From the NCBI GenBank assembly GCA_964512635.1, contig CAZEJB010000004.1, positions 109,691 to 173,690 of the forward strand: a stretch of DNA of 64,000 bases, in the 5' to 3' direction. A program made the translations under genes and the position numbers. The first letter of the stretch is position 1; each line of letters begins with the position of its first letter. The notes under the pieces were generated by a model that saw only the letters and a program-made list of their open reading frames with translations, made no database searches and was not told the origin of the DNA. Below, in pieces: positions 16,602-27,082 of this stretch. Origin of the DNA: JADZFO01 sp964512635 (GTDB lineage: Bacteria; 4484-113; JAFGCY01).

Positions 16602-18433
16602 TGCAGCCACGTTCTTGTTTCGACTGGATCTTTGGCGCGCCCCTGGGCTTTCTGCTGGTCATTCTGCTGTGCAGTCTGGCGACCCGGGCTGGGGCAGCGG
16701 ATCCTGCTGCCGCCTATAGCGCGCCGGCTCTGCCGGCTAATGTGATGCCCTACCCGCAGATGGGGGCGCCGCAGCGGCCCAAGGTGCCGGCGACCTTCAA
16801 CACCTATCACGACTACAGCCAGGCGACGATGCTGCTGCAGGCTCTGGCCGGGGCATACCCCGAATATGCCAGTTTGCAGTCCATCGGCCAGAGCTACGGG
16901 GGCCGTGAGATGTGGGTGCTGACCATCACCGACCCCAGCACCGGACCTGCGGACAGCAAGCCCGGCATGTGGATCGACGGCGCGATCCATGCCAACGAGA
17001 TCCAGGCCACCGAGGTGGTTCTCTACACCGCCTGGTTCCTGCTTGAGACTCGCGCCAGCAACAGCTATGTTGAACGGCTGCTCAAAGAGCGCAGCTTCTA
17101 CCTTCTGCCGATGATGAGCCCGGACAGCCGCGACAGCCATTTCTATGAGGCCAACACCAGCGACAGCCCGCGCACCGGTCAGCGTCCGGTGGATGACGAC
17201 CGTGACGGGTTGGTGGACGAGGATGGCCCGGAGGACATCGACGGCGACGGCAACCTGTGCCAGATGCGCTACGCCGATCCAAACGGCCGCTGGAAGACCG
17301 ACCCCGAACACCCGGAGCGCATGAAGCGCTGCGACGACACCGAGCGCGGAACCTATAGCCTGATCTGGGAAGAAGGCATCGACAACGACGGCGATGGCCA
17401 GGTCAACGAGGATGGCCCCGGCGGCTACGACCCCAACCGCAACTGGGGCTGGAACTGGCAGCCGCAGTACGTCCAGTGGGGCGCGCATGACTATCCCTTC
17501 AGCATTATGGAGAACCGCTATGTGGCGGACTTCCTGAATGCTCACCGTAATATCGCCGGCGGGCAGACCTACCACAACAGCGGGGGCATGATCCTGCACG
17601 GACCCGGCGCCCAGGACCGGCCCTACGACTTCCGGGATGACCAGCTTTACCGCAGCGTGTCGGAGATCGGCGTACAGATGCTGCCTGGCTATAAGCCAAT
17701 GGTGGTCTGGGAAGATCTCTACACGGTCTACGGCGGCGAGTTCGACTGGATGTACAACAACCTTGGCATGTTTGCGATGAGCAACGAGCTGTTCACGACC
17801 TTCGACTACTTCAACAAGGCCGCTGACCCGAATGCCGGCTGGCAGGGCAGCCGAGACGACCAACGCAAGTTCGACGACCTGCTGCTCTTCGACCAGGGTT
17901 ATGTCCAGTGGCATGAGGTGGATCACCCGACCTACGGCAAGGTCGAGGTCGGCGGCCAGAAGAAGGGCTGGGGCCGCCAGCCGCCAAGCTTCATGCTGGA
18001 GGAAGAGTGCCACCGCAACATGGCCTTTAGTCTCTACCACGCCGATATGCTGCCGCTGGTCGCGGTACAGAGTGTGACGGAGAAGGAGCTGCCCGGCGGG
18101 CTGCGCGAGATCACCGCGGTGGTGATCAACCAGCGGATGATCCCGACGCACCTGAACGCCGACCTGCAGCACGGCTGCTCGCGTCCAGACTGGGTCAGCC
18201 TGACTACGGCCACGCGCGGCGGGGCGAGTGTGGATGTGATCGCCGGTTATCTCGGCAGCGACATGTTCTTCCAGACCAGCACGGAACAGAAGCACCAGCC
18301 CTGGCGCCTGAGCATCAGCAATATCCCTGGCAACGGCGCGGTCTACTGCCGCTGGATCGTCCGCGCCGGCAGTGGCGATGTGACAGTTACAGTGGACAGT
18401 GTGAAAGGCGGCAAGGCGAGCGCTTCTCTGTAG
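16601..18433 (+). CDS. Secreted M14 family zinc carboxypeptidase
   Basis: A 610-residue exported metallopeptidase translated from an ATG that overlaps the upstream TAA. Zinc and catalytic residues are complete: His130 and Glu133 in HANE, His325 in TYHNSGG, the NRN specificity motif at 279-281 and a candidate general-base Glu396 in SNELFTT. Asp-rich calcium-type loops (VDDDRDGLVDEDGPEDIDG and DNDGDGQVNEDG) match those of the upstream paralogue. The C-terminal 120 residues look like a beta-sandwich. Likely role is removal of C-terminal residues from peptides outside the cytoplasm. Its stop codon is the TAG that begins a palindromic repeat element. Confidence 0.9.
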   Translation: MQPRSCFDWIFGAPLGFLLVILLCSLATRAGAADPAAAYSAPALPANVMPYPQMGAPQRPKVPATFNTYHDYSQATMLLQALAGAYPEYASLQSIGQSYGGREMWVLTITDPSTGPADSKPGMWIDGAIHANEIQATEVVLYTAWFLLETRASNSYVERLLKERSFYLLPMMSPDSRDSHFYEANTSDSPRTGQRPVDDDRDGLVDEDGPEDIDGDGNLCQMRYADPNGRWKTDPEHPERMKRCDDTERGTYSLIWEEGIDNDGDGQVNEDGPGGYDPNRNWGWNWQPQYVQWGAHDYPFSIMENRYVADFLNAHRNIAGGQTYHNSGGMILHGPGAQDRPYDFRDDQLYRSVSEIGVQMLPGYKPMVVWEDLYTVYGGEFDWMYNNLGMFAMSNELFTTFDYFNKAADPNAGWQGSRDDQRKFDDLLLFDQGYVQWHEVDHPTYGKVEVGGQKKGWGRQPPSFMLEEECHRNMAFSLYHADMLPLVAVQSVTEKELPGGLREITAVVINQRMIPTHLNADLQHGCSRPDWVSLTTATRGGASVDVIAGYLGSDMFFQTSTEQKHQPWRLSISNIPGNGAVYCRWIVRAGSGDVTVTVDSVKGGKASASL

Positions 18434-18544
18434 GGGTGGGGCTTGTCCCCACCCATCTCAAGTGGCGCGGGCGTTCCCGCCAGTGTCGACTCGCTGCGGG
18501 CAGGCATGCCTGCCACGCCGGGCGGGGACAAGCCCCGCCCCTAC
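18430..18544. repeat. Palindromic modular repeat element, copy 1
   Basis: Outer arms 18430-18454 and 18520-18544 are inverted copies of a GTAGGGGYGGGGCTTGTCCCC module, differing at two positions that stay paired as G-T. Between them lies a perfect 16-bp palindrome GGCAGGCATGCCTGCC (18499-18514). The element begins exactly at the stop codon of the M14 peptidase. Shape and intergenic position resemble REP/BIME-type repeats; it could also end transcription. Confidence 0.8.
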
Positions 18545-18581
18545 AAATGAGGCAGGGCTACACAAGCGATAAACTAGTCGC

Positions 18582-20231
<1,650 letters not shown>

Positions 20232-20238
20232 GACTCCA

Positions 20239-20296
20239 GTAGGGGCGGGCTAGTCCCCGCCCACCTGTAGGGTGCAGACATGCCTGCTCCCTACAT
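20239..20296. repeat. Palindromic modular repeat element, copy 2
   Basis: Starts with a self-complementary GTAGGGGCGGGCTAGTCCCC module (20239-20258, continuing GCCC), followed by a hairpin with arms TGTAGGG (20266-20272) and CCCTACA (20289-20295) around a GCAG/CTGC core. The two modules correspond to the outer and inner modules of copy 1, in a shorter arrangement, 7 nt after the pruA stop. Confidence 0.7.
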
Positions 20297-20311
20297 CCCG
20301 GACTGGCGCAA

Positions 20312-21457
20312 TCACTTGTGCGCCGCCAACTCCCGGCGGTGTACCGCCACCAGCTTGAGGATCATCCAGGCCAGCGCGCCGACCGTCAGCAGGAAAGCCA
20401 GCAGGAACATCACCAGCGGGCTGAGCTGCAGCTTCACTGTCTCGCTAGTCACATCAAGGTATGGCCTGAGCTGCCAGTTCTGCACGATCTGGCGCACGAT
20501 GGCGTGCAGGCCGAGCACCAGAAACTGGCTGATCCCGGTAAACCAGGCCAGGGCCGTGCTAAGCCGCCCGCGCTGGAGCAGGATCAGCAGTAGCGGCAAG
20601 AGCGGCAAGGCTGCGGTGGCGATGGTCAAGGGCAGCATTGCTGGCGAGAGCAGCAGCTCCTTCATCCCTGCGGGGCCGAAGTTCAGATAGTAGAGCGACC
20701 CGGCGCCGGAGACTGCAACACCTATGACATAGAGTATCAGGCTGAAGCCCGGCACCCAGCGGCGGTATTCCACTCTTTCGCGGCCCGCCAGCACATGGGC
20801 GTCGAAGGCGAACCAGGCTGCAGTGGTCGTCAGCGCCAAGCCAAAGAACATCACCATCCTTCCCCACATGCTGGGGTCTCCAGTGTTCAACGCCGTGCCA
20901 AGCAATGCGCCATCGAGGTTGTGCTTGGACGCCAGTGCCTCCCATCCCGCCATATTGGCCATCAGGGTCCAGGCGTTATGGAAGACAAAACCAATGGCGA
21001 TGAACAGCATCGCTGCGAGCCAGCCGGTTGCCGCCTGCCAGCCCGGCATGGAGCGCTTTTGCTCGACCTCCCGCCGCAGGCCGATGGCATAGATATAGAC
21101 GCTGTAGTAGGCCAGACAAAGCATAGCGATGATACTTAGCCACCACCAGGCCATCAGGATTGTTGCGCTGTAGAACACGCGGTAGTAGGCCACCTGGATA
21201 AACAGCAGCGGCACGATGCCCAGGTTGACGCCCCAGGCGACAATGAAGGGCATCTGGCCCATCAGCCGGGCGCTGGCGCGGCGGGCCTGCGGGCCGGGGC
21301 TGAGCTTCAGCAGCATGGCGACCAGGATTCCGGCGTACCACAGGTTCATCGGAACCATATGGAGCGTGAATCCCAGTACCTTGAAGAAAACCAGGAACCA
21401 CCAGGGAGCAGGGTAGCCCATGGCATTGACTGGCGCGAGCAAGGTGGTCGGATCCAT
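20312..21457 (-). CDS. Membrane partner subunit of a bd-like quinol oxidase
   Basis: A 381-residue protein with about nine hydrophobic helices and a conserved-looking first helix containing FTLHMVPMNLWYAGI. Its ATG overlaps the TAA of the upstream oxidase subunit (TAATG), so the two are translationally coupled and almost certainly form one complex. It is not a recognisable CydB; the PAPWWFLVFFKV N-terminus resembles the subunit I side of the family more than subunit II. Role in quinol binding, heme binding or proton transfer cannot be assigned from sequence. No other cyd genes, such as cydC, cydD or cydX, lie nearby. Confidence 0.7.
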   Translation of the reverse strand: MDPTTLLAPVNAMGYPAPWWFLVFFKVLGFTLHMVPMNLWYAGILVAMLLKLSPGPQARRASARLMGQMPFIVAWGVNLGIVPLLFIQVAYYRVFYSATILMAWWWLSIIAMLCLAYYSVYIYAIGLRREVEQKRSMPGWQAATGWLAAMLFIAIGFVFHNAWTLMANMAGWEALASKHNLDGALLGTALNTGDPSMWGRMVMFFGLALTTTAAWFAFDAHVLAGRERVEYRRWVPGFSLILYVIGVAVSGAGSLYYLNFGPAGMKELLLSPAMLPLTIATAALPLLPLLLILLQRGRLSTALAWFTGISQFLVLGLHAIVRQIVQNWQLRPYLDVTSETVKLQLSPLVMFLLAFLLTVGALAWMILKLVAVHRRELAAHK

Positions 21458-22923
21458 TACTTTGATTCCTCCGTCAGCGCGGCGCCATCAACTGCCGCGC
21501 TGGTATTGACACCGGCATGCAGCTCGCCAGCCGGCTCGTCGTTTCCGAGGTACATGCCGCCAGGGTTTGGCAACTGAATACTCTTGAGGTATTCAACCAG
21601 CAGCTGGGCTTCCTCATCAGTACCGCTCCAGGGCGGCATGAAGAAGTGTGCCTTATCTGGATAGCGTGCAACCAGATAGAGCATCTGATCATCCCAGCCG
21701 CGGGTCAGGTGCGCGGCAGCGGACAGGCCCTCTGTGGTGGCGTGGCAGTCGTTGCAGTGATATTGGTACAGCAGCGCGCCCAGCTTAACCTGGTCCAAAA
21801 TGGGCAGTTCCAGAGCCTCTGCTTCATCGACACGCTCCGGCTCACCAGGCTTCGTACTCAGGAGTCGCGGATAGTGCCGGCGCAGATAGGCTCTGGTCCA
21901 GACGCCGCTTTCCATAAAGCCGTCGGCCTGGGTCTGGCGTACGTCGCTGGCCAGAATCTGGTTGCCCAGAACCACGTTGTAGCTGACATAGGGTTTGCGA
22001 ATCGCCTCCCTGATGTACTCGCCAGTAGTCAATGCGGCGAAACCAAGACCAAGCAGTACGATGGCGAAACCGGGGCTGAGCCAGCCTGGATGCCGGTAGG
22101 GCCCGAGATAGAGCAGGGCAAAGGTTGCAATTGTGAGCGCGAATACGATGATCATCAGCACGTTAAGAACTGCGGCGCCATGCAGGGCTGCTTTTGCCGA
22201 TTCCGGCAGCACGGCATACCACCACAGCCCGCCAAGGCTGACCAGCGCTGATCCCAGCAGAGCCGGGCGGATGCTGCGCAGTTCTATGTATCGTCTCAGT
22301 GTGTCCTGCCTGGCCTTGAGGCTGGCATGGAAATAGACATACAGCGAAGCCAGCAGCAGTGATCCCCCGGTGCGGGCAAGGGTCTGAGGCAGGAATTGCG
22401 GGTTGAGGAAGCCGTCCCAGAAGTCATGTGTCTCAGGCCAACGGCCGGGATCGAGCATGAAGGCAGTGATGCCGGTGATCAACACAAGGCTGATCCAGGC
22501 CGCGCCAGCGTAGGCGAAGCCAATGGCAGTATGCGTCGCGGGGTCGAGCCGTTTCCAGTAATAGTAGAAGATAAACCCGGCCGCCAGCTCGATGACAAAG
22601 AAGCACCACTCGGTGGCCCAACCGAAGACGAAGTTATGGATCAGGACCTCAGTCGCCAGCGGACTGGCCAGACCGATGATCCACCAGATACCGACACCCG
22701 TTATAGCTCCAAAGACCACTGTCAGCAGGATGAAGAACCAGGCATGCTGCCGCAGGTAGTCGAGGTAATCGGCCTTCCCGGTCTTGTAGGCATGGCGGGT
22801 TTCAAAGGCCAGAAAGAGGCCACCGCCAACCGCGTAGTGCGAAACCAGCACATGAATCACGGCGATAGCCGCAATCAACATCGGCGCTGTCGCAAAAGGT
22901 ACATACCACCACGGATAGTGCAT
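21457..22923 (-). CDS. Cytochrome bd oxidase subunit I-like protein fused to a c-type cytochrome domain
   Basis: A 488-residue membrane protein. The first 310 residues contain about nine helices with CydA-like features: His24 and His30 in IHVLVSHYAVGGG and an acidic helix WATEWCFFVIELAAGF. The GRQPW quinol-loop motif of canonical CydA is absent. The C-terminal part carries CNDCHA (about 390-395), a heme-c site, and a downstream FMPPW Met that may be the axial ligand. The fusion suggests electron entry through a cytochrome c or a mixed quinol/cytochrome route. ATG 22923 is chosen because GGGAGGTG is spaced 6 nt from it; the GTG 9 nt upstream overlaps that site. Confidence 0.8.
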   Translation of the reverse strand: MHYPWWYVPFATAPMLIAAIAVIHVLVSHYAVGGGLFLAFETRHAYKTGKADYLDYLRQHAWFFILLTVVFGAITGVGIWWIIGLASPLATEVLIHNFVFGWATEWCFFVIELAAGFIFYYYWKRLDPATHTAIGFAYAGAAWISLVLITGITAFMLDPGRWPETHDFWDGFLNPQFLPQTLARTGGSLLLASLYVYFHASLKARQDTLRRYIELRSIRPALLGSALVSLGGLWWYAVLPESAKAALHGAAVLNVLMIIVFALTIATFALLYLGPYRHPGWLSPGFAIVLLGLGFAALTTGEYIREAIRKPYVSYNVVLGNQILASDVRQTQADGFMESGVWTRAYLRRHYPRLLSTKPGEPERVDEAEALELPILDQVKLGALLYQYHCNDCHATTEGLSAAAHLTRGWDDQMLYLVARYPDKAHFFMPPWSGTDEEAQLLVEYLKSIQLPNPGGMYLGNDEPAGELHAGVNTSAAVDGAALTEESK

Positions 22924-23068
22924 GACTTTCACCTCCCGGATAGCTACTACCTGCCCTGTCGGCCAATATCGTGAAAAAAATCACGATATGTCTGATTTTC
23001 CAGAGATTACCGGGCCGGGAAGATACGACCGGTAACGCAGCCCGGAGATGGCGCCTTCAACAGTTGAG

Positions 23069-23917
23069 CTAGTATCGAACCTTGGGCAGAGTTGTCCGCA
23101 GTGGGGCAGCAAGGCGGCGAAAATACTTGTTGTCGCGTGGCAGCTCTGGCAAAGTGCTTGGATCCACTGCTGGCGCATCGAAGTAATTGTCTATAAGTGC
23201 CGCCAGCCGCGCGGAGGCGATCAGGTGCTGGGGGGCAGCTGCCGTGTAAACGATCGCAACGTGAACAAGAAAGACGCCGAATGTGCAAACCAGTAGCAGC
23301 AGTATCAGTCCGGTAGCCCATGACCACCGATACAGCACCTCTATGTTCACCTGTCGTCTGGGACTGCGATAGCGCCCCATCGAACCGAGCCATTTCTTGT
23401 GTCTGGAGTAAAGGAAGATCGCCTCGAAGATCAGGGCGCTGCTGTACAGGTGCTGTTCAAGTGACACCAGCTTTCCACGCAGAGGCATGCCCAGGAATCG
23501 TTCGCGCCAGGCCTGGTCCATTTCTCGCTGGATGTCCTCGCCGCTCAGCAGCAGGGCAAAGTCGGAGTCATAAATACCCTTGAGCATCTGACAGTAGTAG
23601 TAGGGATACAACTTATGCAGGTTGATGAAGAGAGCGAGGCTGGATAGCAGAAAGAAAACGCCGAGCACGCCCTGAACGGCTAAGGTTGCGACACCAATCT
23701 GAAAACTCATGGCATTGGCAGAGCTGAAGCCCTTTACGAGTTGCAGCGCAAGCTGCCAGAGCCCAAACAACATCGCCAGACTCAGCAGGCAGCAGATGAA
23801 GGATCCGATTCGCCCCAGCCGAACGGCCAACGGCGCCTGACGTCGGATTCGTTCCCGCATTACTGCTAGCCTCTCAGGCAAGGGCAGGCTGGCGATCTTC
23901 TTGTCAAGGACAGTCAA
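23069..23917 (-). CDS. Membrane protein of unknown function
   Basis: About 282 residues. Two hydrophobic segments lie near residues 35-60 and 75-105 and another near 205-230; between them is a polar region rich in aromatic and basic residues (YPYYYCQMLKGIYDSD). No domain recognised. The TTG start at 23917 follows a TAGAAT element by 8 nt; ATG 23860 with GAGAGG upstream is an equally good start and gives 263 residues. A longer reading from 24052 would overlap the divergent ltrA-like gene and is rejected. Confidence 0.6.
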   Translation of the reverse strand: MTVLDKKIASLPLPERLAVMRERIRRQAPLAVRLGRIGSFICCLLSLAMLFGLWQLALQLVKGFSSANAMSFQIGVATLAVQGVLGVFFLLSSLALFINLHKLYPYYYCQMLKGIYDSDFALLLSGEDIQREMDQAWRERFLGMPLRGKLVSLEQHLYSSALIFEAIFLYSRHKKWLGSMGRYRSPRRQVNIEVLYRWSWATGLILLLLVCTFGVFLVHVAIVYTAAAPQHLIASARLAALIDNYFDAPAVDPSTLPELPRDNKYFRRLAAPLRTTLPKVRY

Positions 23918-23962
23918 GGTGCAGCATTCTAGGCCAGATCCGGGCCTGTCAGATAATCCCCG

Positions 23963-25246
23963 TTGCAGTGGGGTATTCTGGAATCCTTGAGCATTCCTGC
24001 ACAAAGCCTCTGGCGACCGCCGCAACTGCGCAGCAGCGATCCGGACGGGCATCGCGCCTCAACCTGGACAGAGCTGTTCTTCGACCTGATTTTCGTGGTC
24101 TGTATTTCAGAACTTACACATGCCTTGCTGGGACAGCCTGACTGGACAGGTGTCCTGCGCTATTTCGCGCTCTTCGTGCCTGTCTGGTGGTCCTGGGCCG
24201 GCGGAACCTTCTACAGCGACCGCTTTGATGCTGACGACATCAGCCACCGCCTGATCGTTGCGCTTCAGATGCTCTTTGTTGCCGCGATGGCCAGCACAAT
24301 CCATGCGGCCTGGACCAGCCAAGCGGCTGGCTTTGCGATTTGCTATGCCCTGGTGCGCAGCACTGTGATCTTCAACTATTTGCGGGTCGGCTGGCACCAT
24401 CCTCATACACGCCGATTTGTAAACAGCTACGCCGCGGGCTTTGCCGTTGCGGCAGCGATGTGGCTGGCCTCGATCTGGATTCCGGCGCCCTGGCGCTTCT
24501 GGTGGCTGGGGCTCGCTATGCTGGTTGATCTTGGCACGCCGGTCATGGCCCGCAGTTTCAACGCCAGCTTCCCTCTGCATCGCAGCCACCTCCCCGAACG
24601 CTTCGGCCTCTTCACCATCCTGGTGCTGGGCGAAAGCGTAGTTAGTGTTGTGGCGGGCTATGCGCAGGGTGAGCCGGGCTTGCTGCGCGCGCTGGTCGCG
24701 GCCATGGGCTTCGCCGGCATCTTCGCGTTCTGGTGGATCTACTTCAATAGTATTGAGGGCACGGGCCTCAACCAGGGCTATCGCGAGCGGATTACCTGGA
24801 TTTACTCACATCTGCCGCTGCTGGCCGCTCTGGCTGCAGTTGCTGTCGGCGTGCGCATGGCGGTCGCCGGCGCTGACTCAATCATGGCTGCGCCTGTGCG
24901 CTGGCTGCTCTGCAGTGCGCTTGCTGTCGCCTACGGCATGCTCGGAGTCCAGCATCTGAACGCCATGGGACAGACCTGCCCCAAGCTGCTTCTTCGTAAG
25001 GGCTTGCTGCGCTTTGCCACAGCGGGGGGCGTGCTGACCATCGCCGCCTTCGCCGAGCAAACGCCAACTCCGGTAGTAGCACTGCTGCTTATGCTTCTGG
25101 GCGCCTTCAATGTGATTTACGACCTCGCGCTGCAGGCTATCTGGCTGCGCGAACTGGCGGGGATCAAGCGCGAGGCCGAACTGAAAGAGGAAACGGCGGT
25201 CCAGGGTATGCAACTGGACGGCGGGCTTGATCTTGATCCTGTGTAG
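23963..25246 (+). CDS. Low temperature requirement A (LtrA) family membrane protein
   Basis: A 427-residue polytopic membrane protein. The N-terminal signature HRASTWTELFFDLIFVVCI and the later LPERFGLFTILVLGES and FWWIYFNSIEG are characteristic of the LtrA family, described first as needed for growth of Listeria at low temperature; the molecular function is unknown. About twelve hydrophobic helices are predicted. Start TTG 23963 has GATAAT 5 nt upstream and no Shine-Dalgarno. The C-terminus is hydrophilic and acidic. It diverges from the unknown membrane protein. Confidence 0.87.
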   Translation: MQWGILESLSIPAQSLWRPPQLRSSDPDGHRASTWTELFFDLIFVVCISELTHALLGQPDWTGVLRYFALFVPVWWSWAGGTFYSDRFDADDISHRLIVALQMLFVAAMASTIHAAWTSQAAGFAICYALVRSTVIFNYLRVGWHHPHTRRFVNSYAAGFAVAAAMWLASIWIPAPWRFWWLGLAMLVDLGTPVMARSFNASFPLHRSHLPERFGLFTILVLGESVVSVVAGYAQGEPGLLRALVAAMGFAGIFAFWWIYFNSIEGTGLNQGYRERITWIYSHLPLLAALAAVAVGVRMAVAGADSIMAAPVRWLLCSALAVAYGMLGVQHLNAMGQTCPKLLLRKGLLRFATAGGVLTIAAFAEQTPTPVVALLLMLLGAFNVIYDLALQAIWLRELAGIKREAELKEETAVQGMQLDGGLDLDPV

Positions 25247-25338
25247 GCACCTGAAGCAGGCGACTCACGCGCGCCGGGGCTAGAATACGCGGGTGCTTTG
25301 CGGCGCCGAGACAAGACTTCATCCTATAAGTGAACACA

Positions 25339-26940
25339 ATGAGCATCCAACAGATAACTGAACAGATCACTGAGGCCTTTGCCGGCCTCAAACATGACAT
25401 TGACATGGCTGTGCTCTTTGCTGAGCTTGGCCTCGGCCTGCCAGGCTCGGAACAGCCCGGCGCCTTCGACGGTGACAAGTGGGGTGGGGGCGGCGCTGTG
25501 CTGGACGTCCACAGCCCCATCGACGGCGAGCTGCTGGGCAAGGTGCGCATGGCCGACGCCGCGGATTACGAGCGCACCATGCAGCGCGCCTCGGCGGCTT
25601 TCGCGGCCTGGCGCAGCGTGCCGGCGCCGAAGCGCGGCGAGGTGGTGCGCCAGCTTGGCGACGAGCTGCGCCGCCACAAGCGCGCGCTCGGCACACTGGT
25701 TACGCTGGAAATGGGCAAGATCCGCGCCGAAGGCGAAGGTGAAGTGCAGGAGATGATCGACATCTGCGACTTCGCGACCGGCCTCTCGCGCCAGCTCTAT
25801 GGCCTGACGATGCACTCCGAGCGGCCGGGACACCGGATGTATGAGCAGTGGCACCCCGTCGGCATTGTCGGCGTGATCAGCGCCTTCAACTTCCCGGTGG
25901 CGGTGTGGGCCTGGAATGCCGCGCTGGCCTGGGTCTGCGGCGATGCCGTGCTCTGGAAGCCCAGCGAGAAGACGCCGCTGACCGCCATTGCCTGCACCAA
26001 GATCGCCGCGCGCGTGTTCGAGCGCAACGGCTTTGACCCGGCGCTCTGCGCCCTGCTGGTCGGCGACGGGCCGAGCATCGGCGAGCTGATGACTAAGGAC
26101 CGCCGCATCCCGGTGGTCAGTGCGACCGGCTCCTGCCGCATGGGCCGCCGCGTCGGCGCGGTGGTGGCCGAGCGCCTGGGCCGCAGCATCCTGGAGCTGG
26201 GCGGCAATAACGCGATTATCGTGTCGGAGAAGGCCAGCCTGGACCTGGCCGTGCGCGCGATCCTCTTCGGCGCGGTCGGCACCGCCGGACAGCGCTGCAC
26301 CAGCACGCGCCGGATCATCGCCCACAGCTCAATCTATGAGCAGCTCAAAGAGCGCCTCGTCAAGGCCTACGGCCAGGTGAAGATTGGCGACCCGCTGGCG
26401 GAGGGCACCCTGATGGGCCCGCTGATCGACACGGCGGCGGTCGAGACGATGCAGCAGGCAATCGAAGCGCTGAAGGCCGAGGGCGGCACGGTGCTGCTGG
26501 GCGGCGAACGGCTCAGCGGCGAGGGATTTCCCGGCGGCGGCTATGTTTCGCCCTGCATCGCCGAGGCGCGCCCGGAGATGCACATCGTGCAGGAGGAGAC
26601 CTTCGCGCCGATCCTGTACCTGTTGAAGTACGACACGATTGAGCAAGCGATTGCGATCCAGAACGGCGTGGCCCAGGGCCTGAGCAGCGCGATTTTCAGC
26701 GACAGCATGCGCGAGGCAGAAGCATTCCTAGCGGCGAGCGGCAGCGACTGCGGCATTGCCAATGTGAATATCGGCACCAGCGGGGCGGAGATCGGCGGCG
26801 CTTTCGGCGGCGAGAAGGACACCGGCGGCGGCCGCGAGAGCGGCTCGGACAGCTGGAAGGCCTACATGCGCCGCCAGACAAACACGATCAACTACAGCGA
26901 CAGCCTGCCGCTGGCGCAGGGGATCAGCTTCGGCGAGTAG
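25339..26940 (+). CDS. amaB: ALDH7-type aldehyde dehydrogenase (probable aminoadipate-semialdehyde dehydrogenase)
   Basis: About 533 residues. Aldehyde dehydrogenase residues seen: SAFNFPVAVWAWN, the catalytic Glu in LELGGNNAII, nucleophile Cys in GQRCTSTRR, and EETFAPILY. The C-terminal run ANVNIGTSGAEIGGAFGG followed by EKDTGGGRESGSDSWK is the antiquitin/ALDH7 signature; those enzymes oxidise alpha-aminoadipate semialdehyde or piperideine-6-carboxylate in lysine degradation. A related aldehyde substrate is possible. ATG 25339 and GTG 25330 are both feasible starts, and neither has a Shine-Dalgarno. TAGAAT at 25281-25286 is a likely -10 element and lies 6 nt before another GTG in a different frame (25293). 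Confidence 0.88.
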   Translation: MSIQQITEQITEAFAGLKHDIDMAVLFAELGLGLPGSEQPGAFDGDKWGGGGAVLDVHSPIDGELLGKVRMADAADYERTMQRASAAFAAWRSVPAPKRGEVVRQLGDELRRHKRALGTLVTLEMGKIRAEGEGEVQEMIDICDFATGLSRQLYGLTMHSERPGHRMYEQWHPVGIVGVISAFNFPVAVWAWNAALAWVCGDAVLWKPSEKTPLTAIACTKIAARVFERNGFDPALCALLVGDGPSIGELMTKDRRIPVVSATGSCRMGRRVGAVVAERLGRSILELGGNNAIIVSEKASLDLAVRAILFGAVGTAGQRCTSTRRIIAHSSIYEQLKERLVKAYGQVKIGDPLAEGTLMGPLIDTAAVETMQQAIEALKAEGGTVLLGGERLSGEGFPGGGYVSPCIAEARPEMHIVQEETFAPILYLLKYDTIEQAIAIQNGVAQGLSSAIFSDSMREAEAFLAASGSDCGIANVNIGTSGAEIGGAFGGEKDTGGGRESGSDSWKAYMRRQTNTINYSDSLPLAQGISFGE

Positions 26941-27082
26941 GTGGTTTTGTCCGCTACTGCGCTACAATAGCGGCTTGCCCGGCGCCCCTCGTGCCGGGAA
27001 AAGGTGAGCTTGCGCGGAGTTCGAACAAATAGGCCGCGCGCGTGTCTAACCATGCGGCCCTGCCGCCTGCGCAGGAGGGAGA

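Noticed and set aside
16598..18295. 565-codon open frame antisense to the M14 peptidase
   Set aside because: The plus strand encodes an intact peptidase with all catalytic residues; the antisense product is low-complexity.
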